This document shows, in pieces, positions 1 through 12,610 of a stretch of DNA of 64,000 nt. The notes beneath the pieces were generated by a model, which had not been told where the DNA came from, did not search any database, and saw only the letters and a list, made by a program, of their open reading frames with translations. The position numbers were made by a program, and so were the translations under genes. Position 1 is the stretch's first letter. Each line of letters opens with the position of its first letter. This DNA comes from Centropus unirufus. Its lineage: Eukaryota; Chordata; Aves; Cuculiformes; Centropidae. Where the stretch lies: NCBI GenBank assembly GCA_013397695.1, contig VYZI01000136.1, positions 742,488 through 806,487 of the forward strand, written 5' to 3'.

Positions 1-2509
1 CAAATAAAAATTACCTATTAAGATTATTTTTGCTTATAGAAAACAATTTAGTTCAAATTACTTTTTTAGAGGGATGCTAATTATTTATTCTTTTCTGCTT
101 ACTTCAACAGTTTTGTGTGTTTTTTTTTTCTTTTGCTGAGCATAAGCATATTTTCTAGCCTAGCTTTTCACTAAAGAAAGGAAAAAGCTGCTGGGTAAAA
201 GGAGCCAGAACCTTGGTCATCGATCTATAGTCTTCATGAGCCTGAAGGCATAATAGTTATCTATCACTTTATTCTTCATTCTGCTATTAGGATAAGTGGC
301 TATTGCTAAGAACAAGGGTTGTCATACATGGTAATACAAGTCAAGTATAACCATTGCTGTCAGTTGGCTTTTTTTAGTAAGACCAGAATCCCTTTCTAAG
401 CAAAATTTAATTTAATTTAAAGCACCATAACTCTGCATTCATAGGTTGCCTTCTATGCTGCTTAGTTACTTTCTATGGAGAGAGGCACATTTGCTATTAA
501 ATTCTTTATTTAGGAACAAAGTGTTTAGCCTTAACTCCACATGTAAGTGATGGAGAGAGGCACCTATCTTGGATACTCAGCCTTTTGGAGTCCCCATGGG
601 CCATAATCTATGTATTAGTATATAAGTTAAGATGCGTAAATTTCTCTTTTATAAGGATTTATAAAAAAAACTCATTTAAGATCATGGTATTGTTAAGCTA
701 AATACGGTATAAACACACAGGAAGAAATGGGCCTTGATTGCCCAAGAAAAAAACAGAGGTACAGAAATCTGAGATGACATTGCTCATTTCTGACAAAACC
801 TTTTGCTTAGATGTTAAGATTGTCCTCTTTCTGCCCTCCTTGGCTTTTCTTTTCAATTCAATGTAAAGAAAAAAACTGAGTTGATAAGCCAAGGGAAGAC
901 TCAAACCCTGCTCTGTGACCTCTTCATACAAATTGTCCTAGCAGAAAAGTAAAATAAAATTTCCATTAAAAAGTAGGAAATCATTAATCAGCACTCTTTA
1001 TTTTATGGCACTGTGTTAGGTGTACAAGATCCTAGGCAGGTGCATACTCAAATCAGGTCCTCAGATAGTGGAAGTTTTTACTGCTTTCGATGGCTTTTGG
1101 GGTTTTATTTCACAGGAATACACTGGTTCACACCAGATGTGGATGTAAATCTTTTCCTAGCTGGCATTCCCCTCAGGATGTACCTCGTACTTAAGACCTG
1201 GTACTGAGGGAAGGAGGGGAAGCTTCTAAGCAATGTGACTGAAAGGGGATTTGTCCATATTATGGTGGCTATGAGTAGGAACTATGCTTGTCAGCAAAAC
1301 ATCACAGTCAAAACCTCCTCAGTGTATGAAATATAATCGTGAGTTTGTTTAAACCAGGCTCTTACAGAAGACTTATGAATGAAGAAGTAGGAATGAAGAA
1401 TGGTAGTGTTTTGGGTGCATCTTTTAAGTTTTTGGGATGCTTTGCTGCACTATTTTTAAAGTAGTAACATGCAGCTACTCTAGTTGACTGGAGCTTTTAC
1501 ACTGGTAAAATGGTGACTGGGAGTCAGATGTTCAAGACTGTGATGGGGATGAGAGAAAATGGGAAGTGAAGTCTCAGATGGGGTTGTTGCATGGTTCTTG
1601 TGTGGGGTTTAGTATTTAAATACGTAGGGTATAATTGGGAACTAGAACATAGCAAACATAAGGTAGGACAGAGGAAGATGAAATAGTACTTGAGATTTAT
1701 TTTAATTGTATCCTTTCTGTTTGATTATGTAGCAGAATTTTGGACAAGGAAAAAGAAGTTCAGTATCTATAGAGATGTTGGGAGACTCAAGGGAGTAGGA
1801 CTAGAAGTTAGAAGGATCTCTATTTCTGTACAAACTGATCCCTATTGTACTACTCCCCCTCCTTCGCCCACTGTAAAAGCACAGTCAGATCTTCCTCAGG
1901 GTAAACTTATTTAATCTAGGCCCTAAAGTCTTAGAAATTAATAGGCAACTGTGATCTGAAGTCACACCAGGGCATGTGTACATTTAGTTAATTTGGATTC
2001 CAGCCCACTCCCAAGGTCAGATGTTTTCAGGAGCAGGGATGAGACACAGGCCATGATACATTTTGGGGAAGCCTGTGCACATTAGCATATGCACAGACTC
2101 TCATACATGTGCCCTAAATGCCCTTCTGTTCACCAGCAACTAGTGATTAATGGGATCCTAGGCACAAAGTGCCTCTTCTGAACCCACTCTACAACAAAGT
2201 GTCTTAGTATGCTTTTGTACGGAGAGACCCAGAACAAGAGCATCGTTTTCCAAGGTGCAAAGTATCATGAGATGTAATAGAGCAGGACAAGCCCTCAGAA
2301 TGTTCCAGAGCAACAGAGAACAGTAGGATAAAACTGGGAACAGCATGGGCCTGCTTTGCCAACAAGCAGCCACTACTTATGATATAGTCTCCTATTAAAT
2401 AATGATGACTCACTCCCCAGACAGTAATTTATTTATATGCCTTCTTTAATGTTTTGCAAATCACTGCTTTGAAAAATGCCCAGCTGGAAGACTGGAAGGC
2501 TTGGGAGAC

Positions 2510-2541
2510 AGAGAATCAGCTTGATAGAGAATCAGATTGAA
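2510..2541. repeat. 16-bp tandem duplication
   Basis: Two adjacent 16-bp units, each starting AGAGAATCAG, lie at 2510-2525 and 2526-2541 and match at 14 of 16 positions. This looks like a replication-slippage duplication. No function is suggested. Confidence 0.75.
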
Positions 2542-5500
2542 CAAAAATGACATGGAATTTGACAGCGAGTACACGTGGTTGGAAATAAACATAACCATCC
2601 CCCAAGCAAAAATGCAGCCTCATTGCTGAGACTGGTTGCTGTAGCTTGAGACACCAAGGTTTTAGTATATCTAGCGAAACAAAAAATTGAAAAAGACAGG
2701 GAGAGGAAAAGAGACATTGGCTTATATTTAGTAACAGCATTTCTTCCAGTCTGAAACACCAATGAGCTTACATTTTTTTCAAGCCAGAAGGGACAACTTT
2801 GATATCTATGTCTTGTAAGGACAGACTAGTGGAACCAATAAGAGGCAGAAGAAACATTTAAAGTGTAATTAATGTTATAGAAATATATATAGCTCATAGA
2901 TAAAAAAAATAGCATATAGACCACAAGGGAGACTTCGCTGCATGTTTTAGCAGGCTCAACAGTCTGGGTTTGGTATCTGAATTGGCAAGAAGGATAAGGG
3001 CAAGTAGATGAGACAAGGCTAAAATTTCTATTTGCTTTCTAATTTTGCTACGGAGGATTTCCCATGGGTGTGTGCCTTGATTCCCTAAGAGAGTCAGGAG
3101 TGTAGTGGCTTCTTTTGTAAAGTGCATTCAGCTTCATAGGTATAAACTGCTTTACAAAGAGCCAAAGAGAGCATTTCCAAGGGACTGGCTGTTTCAAAGT
3201 CAGTGGGGCTGATCATCACGCTTACTGTTGGTGGTTTTGAAAATTTCCCCTGACTGCAATTAAGATTAAAGTACTTCAGCTGACAGCCTCAGTCACTGCC
3301 CCAAGAGGTTCCCCAATGTCCTTCATATCCATGACTTGCTGGAAGCTACTCCAGTAGCTGTTTAGCCTTGAACAACTCAGCTCCTCTTGGTATTTGGCTT
3401 TGGAATGATTATCAACTTCAATATATTGTGATTTTATTGGCACTACTTCTGTACCTATCCACCTGCCTTTCCCTATGCTTGGGTGTAAAAACTGCAGTTT
3501 GAGCTACTGTTACTTTTCAGAGCTGGTGCAGGGATTTTTATCATTTGCCGGACAGCAAGAACTTAGCCAACTGAATTCACTCCCTTTGTAAGCTAAAATT
3601 GTTATTCCAAACAACAGAACTATCTATTTACCTCTTTAAAAGGAGTCAGCTGCTTCAGTGCAGACTCAAGTGTTACCAAGGTCATGCCTGGATGAGTGTG
3701 AAGACAGTCCCAGCCTCCTCTGCCCAGGCTCATAGCTGGCTGGATATGAGCCAGCTCCTGCCAGGAAACCATAAAGCTAGTAAGACCACAGGTTGTCTTC
3801 TCCAAAAGTATTAATGTTCTTACATGGTTACGCAACCTCTGGATAGGAGCACAATGACGGAAACTCATGTCTTGGTGCCTGTTGATATAGAGTACTTTTT
3901 CCTCAAATGTTCACATTCTGATGCCTCAATTTGTTTTTACCGGAAAGATACTGAGAAAGTCTGAACCCCTGCACTTTATTCCTTCTCCCTGCCACTGACA
4001 TCGAGAACCCTGTTGCCTGGGTTCCTGTACGTTTCTAGGGGTATCCTGAGCTCACCTGAAGATTCAGAGGTCCTTTAGCTAGAGTCCAAATGCAAGTGGA
4101 AAGAACATCTCACTATAGCCAGAATCCTCTTAATTCAGGATAATAAAGTACCACAGAAAGGTGTATTTTCATGTTACACTAATATCTTCTGTGTTCTTTT
4201 TAGTTACTAGGAGAGCACATTCATGAATCTGTTAACAGTATTTTTTTGGATAAACACAGAGGTGCATCTGGATTTGTGCCACAACCTATTCTCAGGGGGC
4301 CTGCTTATCCATGGGTGACTTATTGCCCTAGATGAAAATCACATTGCCTATGTTCAGCCTTTGCAAAATTTGGCACCTTATCTTAGGAAGGCATGTGTTT
4401 TTAAGGATAAAGTTAATGCACCTCTGGAATTATGTAGTGTTCTCCATTGGCTAAAAGAAGAGGTGTAGGTTATAGGCCTTCAGTAAACACCTAATTTAAA
4501 TATCTGTCAAATGAATTTGAGGTTTAGACTTCAGTAGACATTAGTAATATTAGGTATTGGACACAAATGTGCCTCTAATATTCCTCTTGAATTCATACTT
4601 TTTTTTACCATTGATATTTATTTGAGCACTGTTGTTTGAAAAGGTAATCAACCACAAAATTAGGAGGAAAACGCACACTAGCCAGTGCTCTTCTCACATC
4701 AGTACTTTGCTCCCGTGAATCTAAGCTTGTTATTTGTACTGAGCTTTTGCTGTGAACTTCAGTGGTGGAAAAGCACTCGCTGTGATAACTGCTGTGCAAA
4801 ACCCCTAGCTCCTTTTACACATTGGTATAAGTCAGACGTCCATCAGGTCTGTGCTTTTTGTACACAGTGATCGATATCAGACCGGAGCATAATCAGATTA
4901 ATGCTGCATTTCTATTTAATGTGTCCACCAGCAACTCACATCAAATCTCTTCCTTAAGTTGGTTGCAAAGTGCTCATAAATAAATCCTCGCCTAGTGGCT
5001 GCTTTAAAAAGGAGAAAAACATCTTGATTTATGGCTCAATTGTATGTTTAAGCTACTATCTGTGGAAGTCAGATCCATATGTGGAGGCACAGCACCATAA
5101 AGGGGGGCTGTGTACACTGTTGTTGGTAGGCAAATGCCCCCAGGAGGTCTGGGATAATGTAGATGACAGCGTTCTTGGGAACTACAAGCAGGGATAGAGA
5201 CCTGTTTGTGTATGGAAGGCATGGGTCTTGACAATTGGCTTTTTCTACAAGTACACACATCCAGGACCTGCACAGAATCCAAGTAAACGTGACCTTTCAA
5301 GGTGCAATTCAATAGCTCTCATTATGATTATTGCATTGGGTGTGGTTTTCCTCAATTTGTCCGCTTTTCTGCTTGTTACTATCCTTTTATATTTTCCCTG
5401 CTGTTCTCATAGGTTAGATGACTGTTGAGACCATTCAGTTCCACTCAGTTTTTATTTCAGAGAAATAGTTTTTGACATACAGGAAAAGCTAGGCTGGGGA

Positions 5501-5576
5501 TTTTGTTCTGTCATTTTTCTGAGGTGTGTGCCATTGCTCAAATACTGCTGTTTGGACTACATACCGTCTTTGCTCT

Positions 5577-5590
5577 GAGAGAGAGAGAGG
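5577..5590. repeat. Short (GA)n microsatellite
   Basis: About six and a half perfect GA units. It is short and may vary between individuals. Nothing else is attached to it. Confidence 0.8.
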
Positions 5591-6564
5591 AACATTTGTT
5601 TTGATCTCCAGACACTTTACAATGTCATAATCTCTTTGTGTTACACATTCAAAATTTAACCGTAAGAAAAATTAGGGTATGTGTAGAACGGACTGTGCAT
5701 CACAGCAGGAAGCGCTAGTAATTTTCCATTTTAAAATGTGACCTTCAATATGGCATAATTTTTATTTTTCTTTTCCTTTTCCCTTCCCTTTGCTCCAGAA
5801 TTCATATAAATATTACAGCACTGTTAAATTCCTGCTTTCACTTAGGCCTGAAGTCAGGATCAAGAATTTAGTGGAGTTACACCCACTGCATAAGACCACA
5901 GTGAAAGGGGAATTGCAGCTCTTCAGCCTTGGTTCTTTTTCCTAGGCTTCCATATGGAAGTTTTCTCAAGAAATGTACACTTGAGGACTCTCTGGTGGAT
6001 ATCTGCTGGTGTGCTCATTCTATAAGCCTCAAAATTTTGAAGAAAATACAGTGTAAATTAGAAAAAAATGACTTTTTGATAAATTAACTGCTCTCTGGTG
6101 TCTACCATTGGACAGAGCTGTTTTTAAAAAAGCAAACATTAGTATGAGGATCCTGTCACAATGGTAAATGGTCAAGAGAAGACCTGAGTTATAAAAAGCA
6201 CAGCACGTCAGCACAGACTGCTGCTGTTAGGAAGGTCTTCTTGACCTGATAGGTATAATTACCGCAACAATCAGTAGAAACATACCTTCCCTCATCTCCC
6301 TCCAAGCAAACTAAAAGTATTATTTCCATCTACAGCTCTGCTGGAGCTGTTTCTTTTCTTTACTTCGTTAGATTTTTTTCTGTTCACTGCTTTTGGCCCT
6401 GTTTAAATGCAATTTAATAAAACCAAGAACAGTCAGGTGGAGTGTTCTTTAATATATCAAAATTGCATGTGGTAAACTTTAGGTCAGGTCAATTATTTGC
6501 TTGCAGTCCCTGCCTTAATCTCCAGCTTTCTTATTATCTACCTAGGCTCTAATGTGTGCAAAAC

Positions 6565-6578
6565 TTTTTTTTTTTTTT
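6565..6578. repeat. Homopolymer T14
   Basis: A run of fourteen T, followed by AAATATAC. No upstream sequence suggests a retroposed transcript on the minus strand, so I read it as a simple low-complexity tract. Confidence 0.85.
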
Positions 6579-7372
6579 AAATATACAATTCCAGTCAGAA
6601 GGATTGTGCCCCTTCTTTCACCTGTTCTAGCAGCCCAGCCCACATATTGAACATAGTGACACCACCAGCAACTTAGAACAGGCCTTTTTCCTGATTTTTT
6701 TGCATTGTCAGATTTCACTTACTCAGAAAGTACAGGAAACATTATCGGAAAGCATAAAAGAGTAAACTAAGTTCCAGGTTTCCACAAGCCATCTTGTCTT
6801 GTTAGGAAATAAGTATAACTTGGGTTAACTGGGAAATAGCATACAAATCTCAGTGGAGTTTGCCTTTTAGATAATCTCAAGATATTTGGCATCATGGGAT
6901 GTGTCTGCTTTTAGCCCATCAATATGTTTTTGGCAAATGACACATCAGTTGGCCCCCTATAATGAGAAATTATTCTTTGTTTACTATTTGCCCCACAATA
7001 GCTAAAAGCATTCTCCATCTCCTTGTATCCCCAGTTTGTGCCAGGTTACAATCCCATGGTTTCAATAGTGAATCAGCCTCATGTAAATCCATTTAAACCC
7101 ATGTATCCATGCTTGTCATAGTTACCTGAGCTCTCTTACCATCTGATGAGCTTAAAGAAGAAAATATTTTCTTCTAAGAAAACAAAGTTTTGGGTCTTTA
7201 TTGGAATAATGGTTGCATATATAATATTTATAACATTAAAGAAGGAAGAACCAATGAAGTGCAATTTTAGATCCTGCTTTCTTAGCTGCTCCAATACATC
7301 AGAAATCTAAAGCCTAGCTGTCTGCCTCCCCATAATCTTAATCTTCTTTATTCTCATTCTATATAATGAGTA

Positions 7373-7555
7373 AAGTATTGGAACAACCTCTCTAGGGAAG
7401 TGATGGAGTTTCCTTACTTGGAGGTGTTAAGAAATAATTTAGACATGGTGCCATGATTTAGTCATGGTGTCATGGTTTAGTAGGCACAGTGGTGTTGGGT
7501 TGACAGTTGGACTGGATAATTTTAGAGGTCTTTTCCAACTTTAATGATTCTATGA
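7373..7555 (+). mobile_element. CR1 LINE 3' end, truncated (copy A)
   Basis: This is the last ~180 bp of a chicken-repeat-1 non-LTR retrotransposon. The visible consensus parts, in order, are TATTGGAACAACCTC (from the ORF2 tail), GGAAGTGATGGAG, the 3'UTR segment GGTGTTGGGTTGACAGTTGG, and TTTTAGAGGTCTTTTCCAAC followed by ATGATTCTATG. CR1 elements insert by target-primed reverse transcription and are nearly always cut short at the 5' end, as here. An internal 19-bp tandem duplication (7444-7481) is unusual. It has no coding capacity and is an old, dead copy. Confidence 0.93.
7444..7481 (+). repeat. 19-bp tandem duplication inside CR1 copy A
   Basis: Two units, 7444-7462 and 7463-7481, both beginning CATGGTG and ending TTTAGT, match at 17 of 19 positions. 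The usual CR1 3'UTR has one CATGGTTTAGT segment here, so the duplication probably arose in or after this copy. Confidence 0.75.
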
Positions 7556-8581
7556 ATCAAAATAGAATGTCTCTTTTTATATTACATCTCATTTTAATTT
7601 CCTTCTTCTACCAAACAAGACTGTTATATTAAATGTTTAATATCTTTATTGAACAGGAGCGGCCACAACTCCAGATGCAATAGACTGCTGCTTGGAAAAG
7701 CACAATTAATGCTCCCTTGTTTTATTTGAAATATGCAACCTGATAGCTGTTAGATTCACACTTGTCTTTTCCATGGCCACACTATGTTGGTGGCTCACAG
7801 TCATAATCTGGTTGACTAATACACCATGTTAAAATTTTCTATCAGCTCTTTGCATAATAAAACTTGAAGCTTTAATAGATTGATTGTTCTTAGTCTCCAA
7901 TTGTGTGACTTTATAGCTTCAAAGTACTAAACCTTACCCCATTTCCATTATTTCAGTTCCTATTAAATTATTTCATTGGATCGCACTTCTCTATGTCAGT
8001 GACACCTCCCAGTTTTTCAAATAAGTTTAAATAGCACAGTCCTAATTTTGTGAACTTTATTAGTGAAAGCATTAAACAAGATCATTACCAGCACCCAGTA
8101 CTTGCAGGTCTCCTCAGAATCCTCATTCCCTCTCATTCAGCCCAGTCCATTGACATCCTCTAAGTGCCTCTTATCTTCTCACCTTGTAGTTTCTCTTCTT
8201 CTCCTGTTCTTCTGCTGTACTAAACACTTTCTTTGAAATGTCTTATTAAAAAATTTCACTTTTCTTTAAAGGAGCTAATCTAACATCTCGATGAGCAGTT
8301 TTTAGATGATGAATGTGACAACAAAGGACTCTTCCATATTAGTGACATATGAGAAATTTCTTCTCCCTCTGTGATATCAATGTTCATAACTAATCACATA
8401 TGCCATGAAGTGGTCTATTCCCTTGAAAAGAAGAAGTATGCTTTGAGTAGGATGTTGAACTCCATAAGTTCCTGAAGTCCCCTTCAAAAGGAACAGTTTC
8501 TATGATAAAAAACATCAGTCTTGAGAGATAAGGAGAAAAGAATACCTCTCCTGCTTGGCCAGAGGAGCATGTCCCCCAGAT
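7556..8581. other. Unique non-coding spacer between CR1 copies
   Basis: No gene recognised. The segment is AT-rich with a pyrimidine-rich patch near 8160-8230. No known repeat was seen, and no coding frame of note. Confidence 0.65.
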
Positions 8582-8697
8582 GGACTGTACAGTCTCCAGC
8601 CTTTTTCCAGGCTGGGCAAAGCCCTCTGTAACTTGATTTCATCTCGGAGCTGATCCTGCATAGAGCAGAGACTCATAATGTCCAAATGATCTCCTAA
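8582..8697 (+). mobile_element. Degraded older CR1 3' fragment (copy B0)
   Basis: The order GGCTGGGCAAAGC, then GAGCTGATCCTGCATAGAGCAG, then TCCAAATGATCTCC resembles the 3' end of a different CR1 group, the type with 'tgatcctgctttgagcagggggttggactagatgatctcc' before its end. It is strongly diverged and the final 'agaggtcccttccaacc' part is missing, because the next CR1 copy starts there. Assignment rests on a few matching blocks, so it is tentative. Confidence 0.55.
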
Positions 8698-8950
8698 GCA
8701 CTGAGCGACAGGATGAGATGAAATGGTTTCAAGTTACATCAGGGGAGGTTGAGGTTAGACATCAGGAAAAATTTCTTCACTGAAAGGGTTATCAGGCACT
8801 GGAACAGGCTGCCCAGGGAAGTGGTTGAGTCATCTTCCCTAGAGGCATTTAAAAGACAAGTAGATGAGGTCCTCAGACAAACGGTTAAGTAGAGGACAGG
8901 TTTAGTTAGACTTGTTGATCTCAAAGGTCTTTTCCAGTTGAAAGATTCTA
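8698..8950 (+). mobile_element. CR1 LINE 3' end, truncated (copy B)
   Basis: About 250 bp of CR1. ORF2-tail blocks are clear: GAGCGACAGGATGAGATGAA, TTCAAGTTACATCAGGGGAGG, TTTCTTCACTGAAAGGG and CACTGGAACAGGCTGCCCAG. The 3'UTR ends in TTGATCTCAAAGGTCTTTTCC and GATTCTATTATTC. The ORF2 frame carries several stops. It directly abuts the older fragment B0, which has the same orientation and a different 3'-end type. Confidence 0.95.
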
Positions 8951-9124
8951 TTATTCACTCCAGCCTTAATTTTCCTATGCCCCTATGATTCCACATCTTG
9001 CTTTTGCTTCATCTAACAAGAAACCTGTGTTCCAGGTTACCCTCATCAACAACAGAAAGACGTTTCTCCGAAGTCAAAGCTTACGGTATATGCTTTCTCA
9101 ATCAGAATTCAATGTCAATACAGT

Positions 9125-9156
9125 CAATGACTCTTCAATGACTCTTCAATAACTCC
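9125..9156. repeat. 11-bp tandem repeat, ~2.9 units
   Basis: The unit CAATGACTCTT occurs perfectly at 9125-9135 and 9136-9146, followed by a third decayed copy, CAATAACTCC, to 9156. Probably slippage; no function is evident. Confidence 0.85.
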
Positions 9157-11689
9157 ACAGACGAAGCTTGAAAGAGCCCAGCTTAGTAGATGTGACTTTA
9201 CATGGTTAAGGTTGGTCAAATGAATCCTGCCTCAGTGTAATCTGCTCTACCATGTATTTCATCAGTCACTAAGATAAATACGATGCAAAAGAATTCATTT
9301 GGATTACATTTGCATCTGTGTAAACCTTCAATATGGTGCCACCACTGGCTGGTTTTGGATAAATATGTTTTGTTTTTTTTCTTCCAGAACTGAGAAGAAA
9401 AGGAAAGGTCTCTGAATACCTTTAAATTATGTTTTGGGGGAAGAGGGGTTTGTTTGGTGTGTTTATCTTTTCCTCCCATTATAATCTGATATGAGAACAT
9501 CATTCACCACTCTGTCTACAGTTGCTAGGAAAAAAGCTTTCTGCATGTACATGTTCAGAGAACATAAAATAAAACTGCCTGAATTGCTATGAAAAAACCC
9601 TCAAGTTACTCACATACACACAAAACAAACCACTACATGCATATAACATACCACACTGGCTGTCTCTCCCAGCTCATAAATAGTGACTGTGGAGGGAAAA
9701 CGCGGTAAAATATCAGCTAGGGAGAGAGGGTTACTGGCACTATGATGCAATGCCTCAAGCTAAAGGTTGAAATTACTTCATATAACACTAAGGCAGCTTT
9801 TATTCTGTCCTGAGGGCAATATTTCACTCTGCAGTACCTCAAAACAAAAGGCCAAAGAAATATTAAGGCTCCCCCCTCTGTGATAATTTTTTCCCACATA
9901 AGCATGTATAGCCCACATGATTTTATTCCATTTCCTTTGAAACACCAAACACTCATGAAGAATGTGCAGGTTGCATGTGTTTCATATACAGAATAGAAAA
10001 TGACTGGAAGAAAACAAATGTTCAGGCTGTTGAGTAAGTGAAACTCAGGAAATGCCACAGTTCAGGCTGTTCACGCAAGTTGACCTTGACTCTGTTGCAG
10101 CTCTGCCCTGGGTTGCAGTTATTGCATGTTATTTTCCGAAGGCACATGTTCTAATTATGCTATTTCAACCTGCTCCTTTGTGCCCCCACTAAGAAGTATC
10201 ACATTTCCAAAAAAGCTTCTACTCCACAATCTGCTTATTTTCACTGAGTTTTCAAGTCTTCTGCCCCTCTTATCCTCAATTCCCTCCCTTCCTGAAAAGT
10301 AATATTAAAAAATAAATTAATAAATCAACCAGTGGAACTGGGGATAAAGTACACCTTATAATTTTTTTTAACGTGAAATTAGGAGTGCTATGGGTGTTGC
10401 TTACTTTAACATTATTTTGGCCTATGTGTGAGACAGATCTGTTTAAAATTAAGTGGAAGGTGGCAGTAGACATCTTTACAGCCTTCCACAGCTTCCCTTG
10501 AAAAGAGCAGTGTTTTCTGTTGCCTTTCTGGGGGCTGGCACTGGTATGAGGCATTCAGAGCTCCAGTAATGAGTGCTGTTTCTATAGCCCATAGAAAAGT
10601 AACTGCCAACGTTAAAAAGGGTGTCTGCTATTGTAGAGTTAGGAAAGGAACAAGGAATTGGATTACAACTCAGCACTTCAATTGCAGGACTGTTCTGCCA
10701 GTTTTCCCATACTCTTTTCCTTCTTGATTCTTCTAACAGTGGGATTACCCTCGGGATGAGCCTGGTACAAATGACCTGATGGAATATCTTACACTGCTAA
10801 TAAGATAGTTCATGAATCTCTTGTGAAACTCTCTCTTATAGATCTTCAAAAGCTGCATTTCTCTCTCTATTACTTTTCTTTCTTAGCCGTGTAAACACAT
10901 ATGGAGGCAATTTATTTTACAGTTATTGTCTATCAGTTATTATTTTATGCATCATGAGGTTTATTTGGAAAAGAAAATGAGGGTGTTGTTCCTTCAAGCA
11001 TCAAGCAGATGTTCGGTGCTAGCAGTGAACGTACCCCCCCTTGAAATCAATTAAATTATTTATATGTGGGAGGCTAAACAAACCTGCCTGCATTCGCAGG
11101 AATGGGGACCTCTTTGTTAAAAACCATGTTTGTATTGGGTGAACATCCAAGATTTCTAATTAAGACAGTTCATCCAGAACTGGTCATTAAGATATTGCCT
11201 ACTCTGTTTTTTCCCCCCTCTGATCTCCTTATTAAATGTATACTTGGATAAGGCAGTGGATAGACCAAGACACAGTAATAACAATGTTTTGTTGTGTTTC
11301 TCTATGTATTTTCTGATATCACCAGCATATGGTGTATCCCCTCCACATCCAACCTTCTCCCTTCCCCCCCTATCTAATTAAAATTGACTGAGAAAGAAGC
11401 TATAAATCTTTATCTTTTATTTTTTTTTGGCATCACATATTAAAAGGTGACAGCTCTATCAAATCATAGCAGTGAACCTTTCCCTGTCGACTGAGTCATA
11501 TCACATTTTCCAGAGAAACCTGTTATTATTCTTACAGTTTTGAACATGTGGCTACATTGTGTAGCACACTGTTGCTCTAATATAGGTCGAATTTATGCTG
11601 CCTGTATTTTGTTTATGTATTTTTGTACTATTTCATTTTGAGTTCCTTAGCATGACCTGTAGAACCATTTCAAATGCTCATGTTAATGC

Positions 11690-11840
11690 CTACCAGTAAT
11701 TTTTGTATATCTAAAATGTATTCATATTTGCATTTCTTTTTTATTAGTAATTCATTAAATAAGAAAATAAATAAAATTTATGCTGTTTAATATAGAATAT
11801 TTGATTCTCTGTTCTTTTAAATAACATTTATTATAGCCTT
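11690..11840. other. Very AT-rich patch
   Basis: This patch is dominated by A and T, with overlapping AATAAATAAA-type strings near 11760-11775 that formally match poly-A signals on the plus strand. No open frame or upstream exon makes a real transcript end likely. It could equally be a scaffold-attachment or simply low-complexity sequence. Confidence 0.4.
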
Positions 11841-12583
11841 TCTTTTCTTTCTGATAGAAAACAGGCATGGAGTTGGAGTAGGCTCGGTATTTTGTCCCAT
11901 GGTGAGAATGGGACTGTATAAATGAAGTGCTTTGTGCCTCAGCTTCATCATTTGGAAACTAGAAATACTAATGATGTTGGTTTGGAAACATGACCCATAT
12001 TAAAATGATGTCCAAATTTCTGTTAATACAGAAGAGGAGACTTGCTCAACTCCAACTCTGACAAATATCTTGAGAAGTATATAGCCCTGCCTCCCTAGCT
12101 CAGGAAGGGCACACCACACAGAATGAAGTGCACTTCTACACTACAAGTTTTGTGTTTGATTTTACCCAGAGCATTTCTAATTTCTTTGAACACTACGGGC
12201 AGGGTCCATCTTGGAACCCCTTCTCCTCCTGTCATTCCATGACATGCCTCAAGTCTCTAATAGTCTATTTTTTTTTCTAGCCTTATAGTCCTCATTGAAA
12301 ACACCCCTTGACTTATGGCAGTGGCAAGAGCTTTAAATCCCCTTATCTTCTTACCAGCACTTTCTACCTTAAAATTTTGTATTTATAATGAGGACAGAAA
12401 AAGCTGTGGGCACACACCCACGCAAATCACAGAACCTGAGATCTTCACTTCTCTCTGCAAACTTCAGCTGCTTTGACAACATGCTGTACATTCTAATTTT
12501 TCATGAATGGCAAATTTCTGGCCCTGAACTGCAATTGCAATGTAGAAACAATTGCAACAACAAGGACAAAAAAACCCCAAACA

Positions 12584-12610
12584 CCCTTCTCCTCCCTCCC
12601 TCCCCCCCCC
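12584..12610 (-). other. Potential G-quadruplex motif on the minus strand
   Basis: On the plus strand the tract has C3, C3, C3 and C9 runs at 12584-12586, 12594-12596, 12598-12600 and 12602-12610. The minus strand therefore has four G runs separated by loops of 1, 1 and 7 bases, which satisfies the standard G3+N1-7 rule. It is flanked by A-rich sequence. Folding is predicted only. Confidence 0.6.

Larger units (their letters stand above)
1..7372. other. Unique AT-rich non-coding stretch, no gene seen
   Basis: No recognised exon, RNA gene or transposon was found. Open frames here reach about 100 codons (for example minus strand 5004-5312), but none shows a known domain, a biased composition or a convincing exon boundary. 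It contains a 16-bp tandem duplication (2510-2541), a short GA microsatellite (5577-5590) and a run of 14 T (6565-6578). Intron or intergenic DNA is the simplest reading. Confidence 0.7.

Noticed and set aside
4288..4302. CTCF-like core AGGGGGC
   Set aside because: The bases before the core do not fit the CTCF consensus.
9717..10058. Minus-strand open frame of 113 codons
   Set aside because: No family resemblance and a composition expected from AT-rich non-coding DNA. A chance frame of this length is plausible in 64 kb.
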